Source of the DNA: Amphiura filiformis
Lineage: Eukaryota > Echinodermata > Ophiuroidea > Amphilepidida > Amphiuridae
Length of the DNA: 64,000 nt
Assembly (NCBI RefSeq): GCF_039555335.1
Contig: NC_092631.1
Location: 6,894,481-6,958,480, forward strand
Reading direction: 5' to 3'
The translations under genes and the position numbers were made by a program. The notes beneath the pieces were generated by a model. The model saw nothing but the letters and a program-made list of their open reading frames with translations. It was not told where the DNA came from and ran no database searches. Below are positions 1 through 9,559 of this stretch, in pieces; positions within the stretch are counted from its first letter, which is position 1, and each line of letters starts with the position of its first letter.

Positions 1-644
1 AAATAGATGGGTTTTAAAACATTTGAACTGTTCAAAATGGTTTTAAATTCTCTGACAGATTCTGGTAGATTTGTTTCAGCTGTAGAGAACATGAAAGCAC
101 AACGTCCATAATAAGATACAGTTGATACTGTGAGAAGCGGTTTGACATTTATTTTGATATCAGGATTTAGGTTTAATGTGATGAAAACTACAAGGAAAGC
201 AGTGATATTGACAGATTTTCAATACCGGTACCTGTTATTAATTTTATCATTGGACTAATGTTGCTTTATGTTGGATGGCCTACATGCTCATGTATCACAA
301 CACTATAATTTGGTTCACCTCAAGTTCGGTAGTGACGTCAATGCTTTTTTGCGGTTGCACCACAAGCGTGCCAACAAACCGCCTCTGTACGCATGTGTCC
401 ACATTCAGCGCTTTAAACTTTACGCGTGCGATACAATACTGCGGCAAGCAAAACACGCACATATGTCACTACCAAACTTGAAAAAAATTTTTTTTTTTTT
501 TTTTAATTTTTTTTTTTTTTTTGGTTTTGGAGTGTCCCTGGACCTAGACCTAGATGCTAGGATCATTCATGGTTGACCTAAAAAAAAAAAAATAAATAAA
601 AAAAAAAAAATTTCAAGATATTTTGTATTTTTAATATGAAAATT
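1..644. other. intergenic, no gene seen
   Basis: AT-rich sequence with no convincing coding potential. It holds homopolymer T tracts around 488-522 and A tracts around 580-610, which make the short open frames here meaningless. Confidence 0.6.
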
Positions 645-747
645 GATATTTTGTATTCATGTCATACTCTATTAATGATATCAAGATGCATTCAAATTCA
701 ATGCATTTTGATATCATTAATAGAGTATGACATGAATATAAAATATC
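645..747. repeat. long near-perfect hairpin
   Basis: Two 48-base arms (645-692 and 700-747) are reverse complements with only two mismatches, separated by a 7-base loop. If transcribed, it would form one long duplex stem. It may be a tiny fold-back element or snap-back duplication. Arm identity suggests recent origin or selection on pairing. It is too long and too perfect for a normal microRNA precursor. Confidence 0.8.
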
Positions 748-1579
748 ACCCCCCCAATTGTGAAAATTTTTCACCTAAAAAATGGGTGGGACTATACTCG
801 GACCAATACGGTATATATTTAGTTTAAAATTAGCAAAATGATTTGTCTGTTTGTAATTTTGATTGGTGTTTTTCATAAAATTCCTTTAAAAGGGTCTATA
901 CATTTCCCTTGGCTACCTCTGGGTACATATTTATGCACACGAAATTTCTTGCAGATTCATTCGCTTGGCAAAAATATTGTTCTGTTATTTAAGAAATTAC
1001 AACAGTGGCCTATAGAGCCTACACATAATCATGTATAACTCCAAAATGCAAAATCAACTGAAATTTGGGAATAAGCTTTTTCATGGTTATCTACTGAAAC
1101 ATACTGTCATAAAAAGATGAAGCTAGAATCACAAAATACTCCTTTAAATTAAGGAATAGCATATTGTGCACATGCTACTTCATCGTATCAAATAATGTAT
1201 TCTCAAAATTGAGACAAGCATTCCTACATAAATCTTGATCTCATTGAAATATTGATTACATTGTGGCACTGAAACGTTAGGATGTGTGCTTCAGTATCAT
1301 ATTCAGTTTCCAGGATCTCCAGGCAGGTGAAAATGAGAGTCAGAAAATGAAGTTTCTAAAGTCTCTATGGTCATGAAAGATTGATAGGGTTTATTTAAGT
1401 TGGTTTTTGAAATAAAGAGCATGTAGTAAACCTACATGTTTTTTTGTAGCATATCGCAAATGCTTCATATTTCAGGCTAAGCAATGTTTTTGTATATTAT
1501 ATATTCTGAATACAACATTGTCTCTGTGCTATACAAATATCATAAATTTTTTTTTAATGAAATATTGATAGGATTTACT
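748..1579. other. intergenic, no gene seen
   Basis: AT-rich single-copy-looking sequence; no splice-bounded open frame, TIR or tandem repeat was recognised. Confidence 0.5.
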
Positions 1580-1960
1580 TAGACACCCATTCAGTGATCC
1601 CAGCAAAAGTGTAAAAATTGCTTAAAAGTGAAGTGTAAGTCATTCACATTGTCATTTGATATTTTTGAAATGAAATATTTGGCAAAAAAATGAAGAAAAC
1701 AGCAGAATTGATGAAGTTGAAGCCCCATTCAAATACATGTAGCTGATTTATATACTGACAGTATTACAGATGCCAAGTAATGCCTTATTTTGTCTCAAAT
1801 ACACGGCTTTCAGTTGATCCACTAGGTAGGCAATGTTAGCACATGTATCTATAGACAATGACAAAGGTACCAAAATCTGAATTTTGATTACTTTTACGAT
1901 TGTCCAGTTGGACAAATCACTGAATGGGCCTTTAATTTAAATAATTTAGAAATATTAAAC
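1580..1960. repeat. direct duplication, copy A
   Basis: Shares a long diverged stretch with 3130-3860 in the same orientation: the blocks starting 'gatcccagcaaaagtg', then 'ggaaaacagcag'-like, then 'atgttagcacat' and 'caaatcactgaat' occur in the same order in both. Copy A lacks the transposon present in copy B and so represents the pre-insertion arrangement. Confidence 0.65.
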
Positions 1961-3129
1961 ATGAATTAACATAGCTTATGATGTTACATAGAAAATTGCT
2001 ATCAGGTCAAGTGTTATTTTCATTTGATATTAATTTCAGCACTTTGCTATACAAATCCGGATTCCGGATGTGAATTTGTTTTTCACACAAATTATACCTT
2101 GCATATAAATAACTACATGTACTTTGATTGAATGAACTAGTTGGAATAAGTTTGTGACCAGTTGACATAAGCACACATGTCACTCAAATTAGATAAATAG
2201 TATCAACAAATGAAGAAAAAATTGTGGGAAATTCCTATAAAGAATTACCCCAGGCTCCCACTAGGCTTGGGAACGTTAAACGCATGTACCGTTAAACGCA
2301 CGCATGATCCGCACGCATGATCCGTTAAACATTTAGCAAATTGTGGTAAACATGGAAATTCTATTTCTTCAATGCTAATCAACAGTTGAAAGTAACAAAG
2401 ACGACCTTCATAATTTACATGAAACTTGCTCAAAACATTCATTATTTAACACTAATACATGATTGGGCAGTTGACTTTGCAAATTTCACCTTATGTAAGG
2501 CGCCATTGGGACTAACATAATCTGTTAGAAATCCCACTTTTGTGAGGTGCACCGCACCTATAGTATATTCATGAAATCTTGCCGCCTGACGGGCTGGACC
2601 AATACATGTTAATACGTTAAACGCACGCATCACTGATGCGTTAAACGTGTAGGAAAATAAACGGAATAACCCATCCCTACCTTGAGTTCCACCTTCCACC
2701 ATATACATGTAGCCAGACTGCAGTTTTGGTTTATAATGCATTTTCATGCTCAATACTGTCCAGTAAAGGTTTACAAAGAATCAATATTACAGGCACAATC
2801 CCCTCCCTCCCCCATACACTAAATCGTGGTTGTGGTTTATAATGCATTCCTGTCTAGGAACCGTGGATATCCGCAGCGCGGCAGCAGTAACTGTGATGAG
2901 TCTACTGTTAGATATTGATTTCTCATTTACAGGTGTTTACAAAAACCCACCTACGCACCCCACCCATCCGGTACACACACCAATTTGTACTCTTAATTCT
3001 GGCATGATATAAAGCGGGTCTAAATATTGGATCTAATAATAACTACTTATCACTGTATATATACACACTACATGTAATGTACACATAATGGTTTCAAAAT
3101 TGCTTCCTGTATACATGTAACATTGAGTT
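1961..3129. other. intergenic with short CGTTAAACGCACG repeats
   Basis: No gene seen. The word cgttaaacgcacgcat and variants recur around 2265-2335 and again at 2612-2650, part of it as an inverted pair (gcacgcatcactgatgcgt), suggesting the two ends of a decayed element of about 400 bp. No clear target duplication was found. Confidence 0.4.
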
Positions 3130-3860
3130 TCAATATCATTGCAGTGATCCAGCAAAAGTGTATAAAAATTAAAATTGTGTATAAATTTCCTAAGTGAAGG
3201 ATAAGTCATTAAAATTGTCAGGTGTTTTTAAAATGAAAAATTTGACAAATTGAGGAAAACAGCAGTACTGCATGACAAAGTTGAAATTTCAAATACCTAC
3301 CGTATTTCGTCAAATAGTTGCCCCCCCTCAAATAAGCGCCCCCCAACCACTTTTTTCAACCAAGATGTTTAAAAAATGCCGATATTTCCACGCTATCTTG
3401 TGTAGTAATTATAAGCTTACCAAGTTGCCCACATGGTTGATAATAGCGTCAATAATTGGCGAAAATCTGGATTGGAAACCCGGAAGTGAACCAGAAGTCA
3501 GTGTTTCTAGTTCATCATTTTAGCGTGAGTTTTAAGTTTACCTAATGATTTTAACGGGAATTATCGTTTTAAATTGACCTTGAATAAACGACCCCCCTTT
3601 GGGAAAATGTAACGCCCCGGGGGCGTTTATTTGTCGAAATATGGTAACTAATTTTAAGAGAAAATTATTACAGATTCATGAAAAATGTCTTATTTTGTCT
3701 AATAATACATGGCTTTCACTTTAACCACTAGCAGGCTATGTTAGCACATCTATGAGGTTTACAAAGGTGCCAAAATTTGACTTCTGATGATTTTTACGAC
3801 CCTCCTGATGTGCAAATCACTGAATACAAACTGTAGGCCTTTAAATCAAGTCAAATTTGA
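3130..3860. repeat. direct duplication, copy B
   Basis: Diverged second copy of 1580-1960, about 1.55 kb away. It is longer because a 345-bp TIR element (3300-3644) is inserted in it. Sequence on both sides of the insertion aligns in order with copy A. Confidence 0.65.
3300..3644. mobile_element. MITE, TA target duplication
   Basis: The ends are inverted repeats (left CCGTATTTCGTCAAATA, right TATTTGTCGAAATATGG) flanked by TA on each side. C-rich and G-rich subterminal blocks follow (gccccccc and gggggcg). A TA duplication with short TIRs fits a non-autonomous Tc1/mariner-type element. It encodes nothing recognisable and sits inside duplication copy B. Confidence 0.75.
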
Positions 3861-4171
3861 ATTTCATACATTTTAGCTAGGTAGGAAATAAAATACTTAA
3901 TGGCCGAATAAGGAATTGTCCACGCTCAAATTTGAGATTTATTTGTGAGCACTACTTAAGATGTATTCTTTTACTTGAAACTGATAAAATACAACTTGTT
4001 AATATTTTCTCAAATTTTTTATTTAAAATCATTATTTCACTCTTTCCAACTCAAAAAAGTCACATGGCTCAAGACAGCTGAAGGTGGGAAATATCAGTCA
4101 AGAATGCGCAAATGCAAAATATTGTGAATATTGTGTCGTTGCGTGATGCGACACGTGGCGCAGCACTAACC

Positions 4172-4309
4172 TGCGTGTACATGTCCAACGCAGTAAAGTC
4201 GCATTCGGTTGGTATATGACTGCAGCCGTTCTCATTGATTCCTTTTTCTATGGTCCACCAGTCTCGTATGTGACTGACCATTTGGGTACAAATTCCCAAA
4301 ATTCTTTGC
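4172..4309 (-). other. doubtful extra exon of the sialyltransferase-like gene
   Basis: On the minus strand a tttcttag acceptor-like site precedes an open stretch with a CAGGTTAGT donor-like end. The open frame contains DWWTIEKGINENGC and ECDFTALDMY. Its phase does not fit the phase-1 exon at 4654-4483: joining them puts a stop after 25 codons. It is either an exon of another transcript or chance. Confidence 0.15.
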
Positions 4310-4482
4310 TAAGAAACCGAGACTGAACTTACTGAAGTATTTCTTCACTGAAGCTCTGATCATAAATGCCTACATATACATTTGACTGTTTGGGCATGCG
4401 CAGTAACTCTTTGACAATGTCGGTTTCTTTACGAACAATTTCATGAATGACCAAAACGCTTGATTGACATACGAATACTTAC

Positions 4483-4654
4483 ATGTTCTATTTTCCCGCA
4501 TGAACCCAAAAGGCAAGGTGTAATGTGCTAATTTGTAGTAATTATCAAAATTGTTGATGTCGCTATCGTCTGTGAAGACCTTCACTCCGGGACGATAGTG
4601 TTCACGGAACCACTTGGAATACTTGGAGATGGAGGATAAAGTCTTTGGACATTG
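4483..4654 (-). CDS. internal exon, sialyltransferase-like (GT29) protein
   Basis: On the minus strand a ttttttcccacag acceptor precedes 172 coding bases that end at a strong GTAAGT donor (first bases at 4482-4481). The translation starts QCPKTLSSISKYSKWF, continues REHYRPGVKVF and ends near the sequence LPFGFMRENRT. From knowledge of the family, a Cys followed by a K/S-rich stretch, WF, a basic/aromatic segment, and a later 'Y..L..Y.LPFG' resembles the region just before sialylmotif L in ST3Gal/ST6GalNAc-type Golgi sialyltransferases, which transfer sialic acid from CMP-Neu5Ac to glycans. No sialylmotif is visible, so the family is an inference. The exon starts in phase 0 and ends in phase 1. 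The exon at 9559-9074 ends in phase 0 on the same strand, so the two join directly. NRT at the end is a possible N-glycosylation site. Downstream exons would lie before position 1. Confidence 0.6.
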
Positions 4655-5058
4655 CTGTGGGAAAAAAATTGTTTAATATAGAGTTGGGTTAAATCTCTGA
4701 TATCAATGTTTCTTGTTCCCTGAACATACTTTTCTGAAGTTTCAACTTTACATTTTTAAAATGTGTACACATTACAGACACACAGAATGAGGTTTTTAAT
4801 ATGCATGTAATCTAAAGTTTGTTCGGCTTATACATGTATAACGTGGATATTATTCGGGTTTTTGTTACTGCGTGCATCAATAAAGTCCCAACTCACGCTC
4901 GCGTAATTTCACATTGATAAGTGTGCGCCAATCACACATTACACAACTAGCGTAAGCACTGCGGCCAACAGCGTGCATGTCATTCTACATCAATACATGG
5001 TGTTACGAGTCTTATTTTTTCTGCCTTATATAAACCGAACAAACATAAGCTGTACATT

Positions 5059-5393
5059 CAGGCCTTGCCGTTTGAGGCGAGCGATCACTCTCGCTCGCCA
5101 CCGCTCGCCCAAACTCAATTTCTAGCGAGCGATTTTCCACTCGCCATAGACACTAAATTTCGCTCGCTGCAAATCACCCAAAATTGAACTTCCAATTTAC
5201 ATTCAAGTTTCAACACTTTCAATGTATTGAATTTGTTGTAATTAACGGTGCGTAAAGTGTTTCATATTGGTATGAATTAGTCTTTCATTCCTAGAGAGTG
5301 ATTCGACCACGGAGAGTGGTTCAACCGCTCGCCTAGCCCTCATGCTAGCGAGCGATTGACCACTCGCCTTTAAAATCTAGACGGCAAGGCCTG
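5059..5393. mobile_element. MITE with GCGAGCG-rich interior
   Basis: The TIR is CAGGCCTTGCCGT at the left and ACGGCAAGGCCTG at the right. Both flanks carry ACATT, a 5-bp target duplication. The 335-bp interior repeats the words gcgagcg, cgctcgcc and ccactcgcc in both orientations, so most of it can fold back. No coding capacity. Superfamily uncertain: CAGG...CCTG ends suggest hAT, but hAT normally duplicates 8 bp. Confidence 0.75.
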
Positions 5394-5679
5394 ACATTTA
5401 TAACATACATACATGTACAAGCTGGAGGGTGGTCTTGATTTGATTTGAGTGTGCCAAAGGGTGTTAGTCAGACCGCAAAAGAATCAAGGTACTAATTAAT
5501 TTCACTCCAGTATGACAAGTACATACATCCTAAGCAAAGACAGATTATATAGTAATAGTTAGAACCAGCAGCCAATAGCTGCATTTTTTAGCTCGGATTT
5601 AAGACCTCATTTCTTGAAATCGGTCAAGAAATAAAGACACGATGATCCAAAATCCTAAGGAAGATGCAAAATCATAAAA

Positions 5680-5921
5680 GGCCAAAAAAAAAGGTTGTCT
5701 CAAAGCTCACGAGAAATTTAAAACAAATGCGAAATGCGATTTTTTTTTTTTATTCCCGACTTATTTCATGGTATTTTGAGAAAAAAGTCTGAATTTCGCC
5801 AATAATTATCTGGAAGAAACTATAAAAAAATTTTTTTTGGAAATAAAAAAAATTTCCGCATTTCTTTTTTTTTTTTTGTCAAATCGCGCAAGCTTTGAGA
5901 CAAACCTTTTTTGGGGGGGCC
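5680..5921. mobile_element. Harbinger-like MITE, copy 1
   Basis: Starts GGCCAAAAAAAAAGG and ends ...CCTTTTTTGGGGGGGCC. Just inside are ttgtctcaaagct at the left and agctttgagacaa at the right. A second copy lies at 47902-48139 with the same internal words (aaatgcgaaatgcgat, attcccgactt). TAA follows the right end, as expected for PIF/Harbinger-type TWA duplication; the left flank is less clean. Confidence 0.7.
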
Positions 5922-6034
5922 TAAGTTGCAGTGTGCTCCATTGAATTTGATACAATGCATTCTCGGACAAGAGAACTAGCTGTGCTTTCCGTTGATTAGA
6001 ACATTAATTTAAATTCTTGATTAAGTTCATCAGG

Positions 6035-6117
6035 ACTGATCTGCTTGGGTTGCCAGTTGACTTCTTGTTGGTATTGAATACCCACAAGAAGTCAACTGGC
6101 AGCCCAAGCAGATCAGT
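6035..6117. repeat. 37-bp-arm hairpin before ribozyme-like core
   Basis: Arms 6035-6071 and 6081-6117 are reverse complements at 35 of 37 positions, with a 9-base loop. The hairpin lies directly upstream of the hammerhead-like core at 6129. Together they resemble the inverted terminal (pLTR-like) sequence of Penelope-like retroelements, also seen at 29858-30332. Confidence 0.7.
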
Positions 6118-6128
6118 GCATCATCTGG

Positions 6129-6167
6129 CTGATGAAAAGAGCAGACCTTAGCTCTTGAAACGTCCCA
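6129..6167 (+). ncRNA. hammerhead-ribozyme-like core (retroelement type)
   Basis: The order CTGATGA (6129-6135), a 6-bp stem aagagc/gctctt with an 8-base loop (6137-6156), GAAAC (6157-6161) and GTC (6162-6164) matches the conserved hammerhead core with stem II and a GUC cleavage triplet. TGG before CTGATGA pairs with CCA after GTC as a short stem I. Stem III would be only AC/GU with no loop, so single-copy cleavage is unlikely. Very short stem III is known from Penelope-like-element and satellite hammerheads, which can act as dimers. The extra A after CTGATGA may weaken stem II. The sequence GAAACGT...AGTAAGTG is shared with the retroelement at 29858-30332. Activity is not shown by the sequence. 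Confidence 0.5.
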
Positions 6168-6244
6168 TACAGTAAGTGTTTCAATTGGACTTGCATAGAA
6201 GAAATCTTTAATTAATTAATTTAAATTAACGTCATAAGCGTCAA

Positions 6245-6462
6245 GAAGACAATCAAGGCGTCTCACCATTCTCCACAAGGCAATCCACTGTCACCTATCC
6301 CTACCAGTTGGAACCCTCCTTCAGCTTACCCAACGATCCTCACGGCACTTCAACTCCAGATCATATATACTCCACTGTCAGCATCAAAGGACTGTTAAAA
6401 TATTGTCCTTCTGGAACTCATTATTACCTGAAGCACTTGTCTCAATAACAGACCCTAACCAA
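6245..6462 (+). pseudogene. LINE reverse-transcriptase C-terminal fragment (part 1)
   Basis: The plus-strand translation contains RRLTILHKAIHC, then TQRSSRHFNSRSY, then KILSFWNSLLPEAL, the typical tail downstream of the RT domain in CR1/Jockey-group LINEs (basic linker, 'WN.LP' box). The frame reaches TDPNQ and is then split by a hAT-like element at 6463. It resumes at 7998 with NQFKNAVEQ. It is a relic without RT core or endonuclease. Confidence 0.7.
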
Positions 6463-6932
6463 CAGGGACAGACTTAGGTTTCAGTTTTCTACTGGCCCTC
6501 CGGGCCAGTGAAACTGCAAATCTACTGGCCCTGCAATAAATTTACTGGCCCAACTTTTTCAATATGTTCTACTGCAAAAAGTGCAAATAAAGAAGCATGT
6601 TCCCATGCCCGTAACCAGGGGGCAGGTGGTGAACACCACCTCGTCAAATGACAAAAAAAAGTCCCCTATTTTGAGCCAAAAAGTCCCATTCACGAGCGTA
6701 GCAAGCAAAAAAAAATAGGGGTTTTCAATCCTTGTCGGTCAAAAAGGTCCAAATTTTGAGCGAAAGTCCACTTTTTAAAAATCCTGGTTACGGACGTACC
6801 TGCGTTCCAATGCAACTTTGAAAGTTAGAGACTACCAGTTACCAAACTTGACACATGTTACTTGCAGGGGTGTGATTTTCCGGATTTCGGATTTTTGGGA
6901 TTAAAAAAATCCGGATTTTCAAAAAAAAAAAA

Positions 6933-6975
<43 letters not shown>

Positions 6976-7997
6976 GCCCTGGACCAAGAGCTTAATGCTT
7001 AACAGAGATGTCACATTTCGAATTTTCAGTTTCCAGGTATCAGAAAATCTCCAATTTTAAAATGAAAATTCCTTAGAACCCTGACTGGATGATTTATAGA
7101 CACACTGTACTGTGCAAAAATGGTGATGCAATTTCTCATGTGTATGTGAATGATATGATACTGGAAGTATGTATTCACAGATAATAAATGTTTTTATACT
7201 ATAAAGTGAAGTATTTTAGCAGTTTCTCATTTTTGTATTTTACCCATGAAATTGCATCTCCAGTGGTGCTCAAGTGTGTAAAACCCCTCTGGCCCAGGGG
7301 CCCTTAAGCGGGCCCCTGGACCCCCGGCCGCAACAGGCGAGAGCTCCGCTTCCTCCGCTTCGCAATTTCATTGCCTTGGGGTTTTCAACCAGGGGCCCTT
7401 AAGCGGGCCCCTGGACCCCCGGCCGCAACAGGCGAGAGCACCGCTCGCTTCGCTCGCTCCGCTTCGCAATTTCATTGCCTTGGGTTTTTTTTCAAAAAGC
7501 ACCAATCACACCCCTGTACTTGTTTGTTAACATTATTTTATTCTATGCCACCATGGACCCTAAAAATCTGTTTCCAGGATCTATGGTGCCACTTTAATTC
7601 AAGCAAACCTGAACATTTTTAATTGTTTTGTACTGAGCGTACTCAATATAGAGAGACTAGTCTCTAACACAAGTTCAGTCAGTCCTTCCTTAATTAATAA
7701 ATCTATAGTTCCAAAAGTTCACAAAAGAAAAGGTTCAAGTATGCGGTATTTGCGATATCGCCAGCATCATCAGATAGAACATAAAAGAGCTTGGAAATAG
7801 TATGTAGGTACATCGCCGAAAAAAACGGGCAGAAACTGTGTCCAATTGTGTCCATTGCTGATTATATCTTGCCTCATATGAGTTATAACAGGATCAAAAA
7901 TCTAGTGGCCCGCCGGGCCAGTATTGTTGGAAGTTTACTGGCCGAGGCAATATCAACTGGCCCCGGGCCACCGGGCCACTGCTTAAATCCGTCCCTG
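6463..7997. mobile_element. hAT-like element, 8-bp target duplication
   Basis: The left end is CAGGGACAGACTTAGG; the right end is the complement of CAGGGACGGATTTAAGC. CTAACCAA flanks both sides exactly (6455-6462 and 7998-8005), the 8-bp duplication of hAT elements. Subterminal words ctggccc/gggccag repeat on both sides. The interior has no transposase, so it is non-autonomous. It disrupts the LINE tail at 6245-8090 and is itself split by the element at 6865-7516. Confidence 0.85.
6865..7516. mobile_element. nested element inside the hAT-like element
   Basis: Ends CAGGGGTGTGATT and AATCACACCCCTG, flanked by TACTTG on both sides (6859-6864 and 7517-7522). It holds a long A/T homopolymer stretch (6919-6974) and a ~95-bp direct duplication (about 7295-7388 and 7390-7480) rich in cgcttcgctcg and gggcccctgg. 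No coding capacity. The 6-bp target duplication leaves its superfamily open. Confidence 0.75.
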
Positions 7998-8090
7998 CTA
8001 ACCAATTTAAAAATGCAGTTGAACAATACCAAAGCAAAGCAACCAACCAGAACAACTAAAATACCATCTGCATGCGCAACACCCTGACCG
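7998..8090 (+). pseudogene. LINE C-terminal fragment (part 2)
   Basis: Continues the LINE tail interrupted at 6462: after one copy of CTAACCAA the frame reads NQFKNAVEQYQSKATNQNN and then a stop. The usual 'F+..L' end of such proteins fits. Confidence 0.6.
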
Positions 8091-9073
8091 CTTGATTCCG
8101 CAAAGGGATGTTGGACAGTACTCTACAAGAAGAAGTGCAATTTTTGATTCTGTTCCTTCCTTGGGTTTTCCGTTTCTTTTATTTCTCAACCGATGTCAAC
8201 AAATGAGGTCTTAAAGCAGAGCTTAAGGGTACAGGCATTGGCTGCTGGTTTTAATTTTGACACCTAAATTCTTTTGCAGTCTGTATGTCGGTACCTGTTA
8301 CATGGCACGGGTGTTCGATGGGACCATTTATTAGTTTTTCAAACAAAACATCATGTATAACCAAATTTTAGGCTTAAACAGCTAAAAGTGATATCGTGCT
8401 AATGTATACAGATGCTTTTGAGTCGTTTTAAACTTTAATCTCCCCTCTTTTACAAAATTATTTACTTTTATAGTTTTTTTAAAGCTTTTTCTGATAATAA
8501 AATGTATCTATTAATGACAAAATTGGTGGCGCTATTTAGTTACTGGAAATTACCCTTTCAAGCTTTTAATACAAATAATTCCTTTTATTGTTTGATAAAA
8601 TATGTTTATAAAATTTCCTTGTTGCTTGTTTTACCTATTCCAGCTGTTTTAATGGCGGTATTAATCACCTAACCCTTGCAAATAAAGAAATATGATTTAT
8701 GATAAATAGCGCCATCTATAGTTTGCATTTAGTTAATAATGAAGCCAATTCTACGTACATCAAACAGCCGTGATGGATGCTACCATCAGTCGACATATGA
8801 ATGATATGATTGTTACGGATGTCAATTTCGCTCAGAAATTGCAGTTTTATATTCATGTAGATGTGAAAATGCATAGATTTTTGTAATATCTACACTTAAT
8901 AAATACATGTAGAATCTCTACTGATTTTTTTCTTCTCCCAGAGGCTTCAAAATATTTTTGGTCAGCGAGTCTTTCAAACAATTTATTTTCCACAGTGTAA
9001 AGGACACCCTCTGGTGGACCTGCACTGTGCATACACAACAAGAAAAAAAAAAAGTATATTAACTTGTACATAC
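8091..9073 (-). other. intron sequence, no other feature seen
   Basis: Lies inside the inferred 4.4-kb intron between the exons at 9559-9074 and 4654-4483. Nothing coding is seen. The exon's open frame runs only four codons past the donor. Confidence 0.45.
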
Positions 9074-9559
9074 CGACTGACTGAAATGAGGTTCATGCAT
9101 ATACTCCATTTGCTCTAGTGGAACCTTTTTCGGTGGAATTGGTTTAGTCTTTGGTTCCTCCAAAACCGTTTTCAAATCGACAAGATTTCTCTTGGCGGAA
9201 TTTGCCAACACGTTTACAAACGTCCTATTGTTGCTTCCCTGCTGTAAGAAGCTCATTGAAAACTGATCAGCGTCGGCATTTGCTGCACCAACTTGTAGGG
9301 AGTTGTCCTGACCGTCCGGTTTTATCCTTTTCAACATTTGCAAGATCTCGTCTAATTTCTCTCCTTGTCCTAACTGATCTTGTTTATGGTACCACTGATT
9401 GAGGTCTCTCGCTCTCTGTTCTGATCTCAAAGGCTCTGCCGGAACCAACTGGTTCCTGTGTCTTAGTAGCAAACCTGCCACTGTTAGAAAGGCGTAGACT
9501 CCTAAGCCTACGATGAGGGCCAGCTGGACTGGCCTGTGGCGTAGGATTCTCCCCAGCAT
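9074..9559 (-). CDS. first coding exon, type II Golgi membrane protein (sialyltransferase-like)
   Basis: Starts at an ATG at 9559 and runs 162 codons to TCG, followed by a canonical GTATGT donor at 9073-9068 (phase 0). The protein begins MLGRILRHRPVQ, has one hydrophobic segment at residues ~11-32 (ALIVGLGVYAFLTVAGLLL), then a long hydrophilic stem rich in Q, K, E and P. A short basic N-terminus, single anchor and low-complexity stem are the layout of Golgi glycosyltransferases. NRT is an N-glycosylation sequon. The stem alone does not identify the enzyme. The assignment comes from phase-compatible splicing to the exon at 4654-4483. The sequence before the ATG contains a ccaccaccacc run. A galactosyl- or sulfotransferase-like protein is the alternative. 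Confidence 0.65.

Noticed and set aside
645..747. microRNA precursor
   Set aside because: Stem too long and perfect, no bulge pattern; better explained as a snap-back repeat.
3272..3523. Small coding gene
   Set aside because: The frame lies across a MITE end and is explained by transposon sequence.
4172..4309. Third exon of the sialyltransferase-like gene
   Set aside because: Splicing from the phase-1 donor at 4483 into this acceptor gives a stop; kept only as a doubtful feature.
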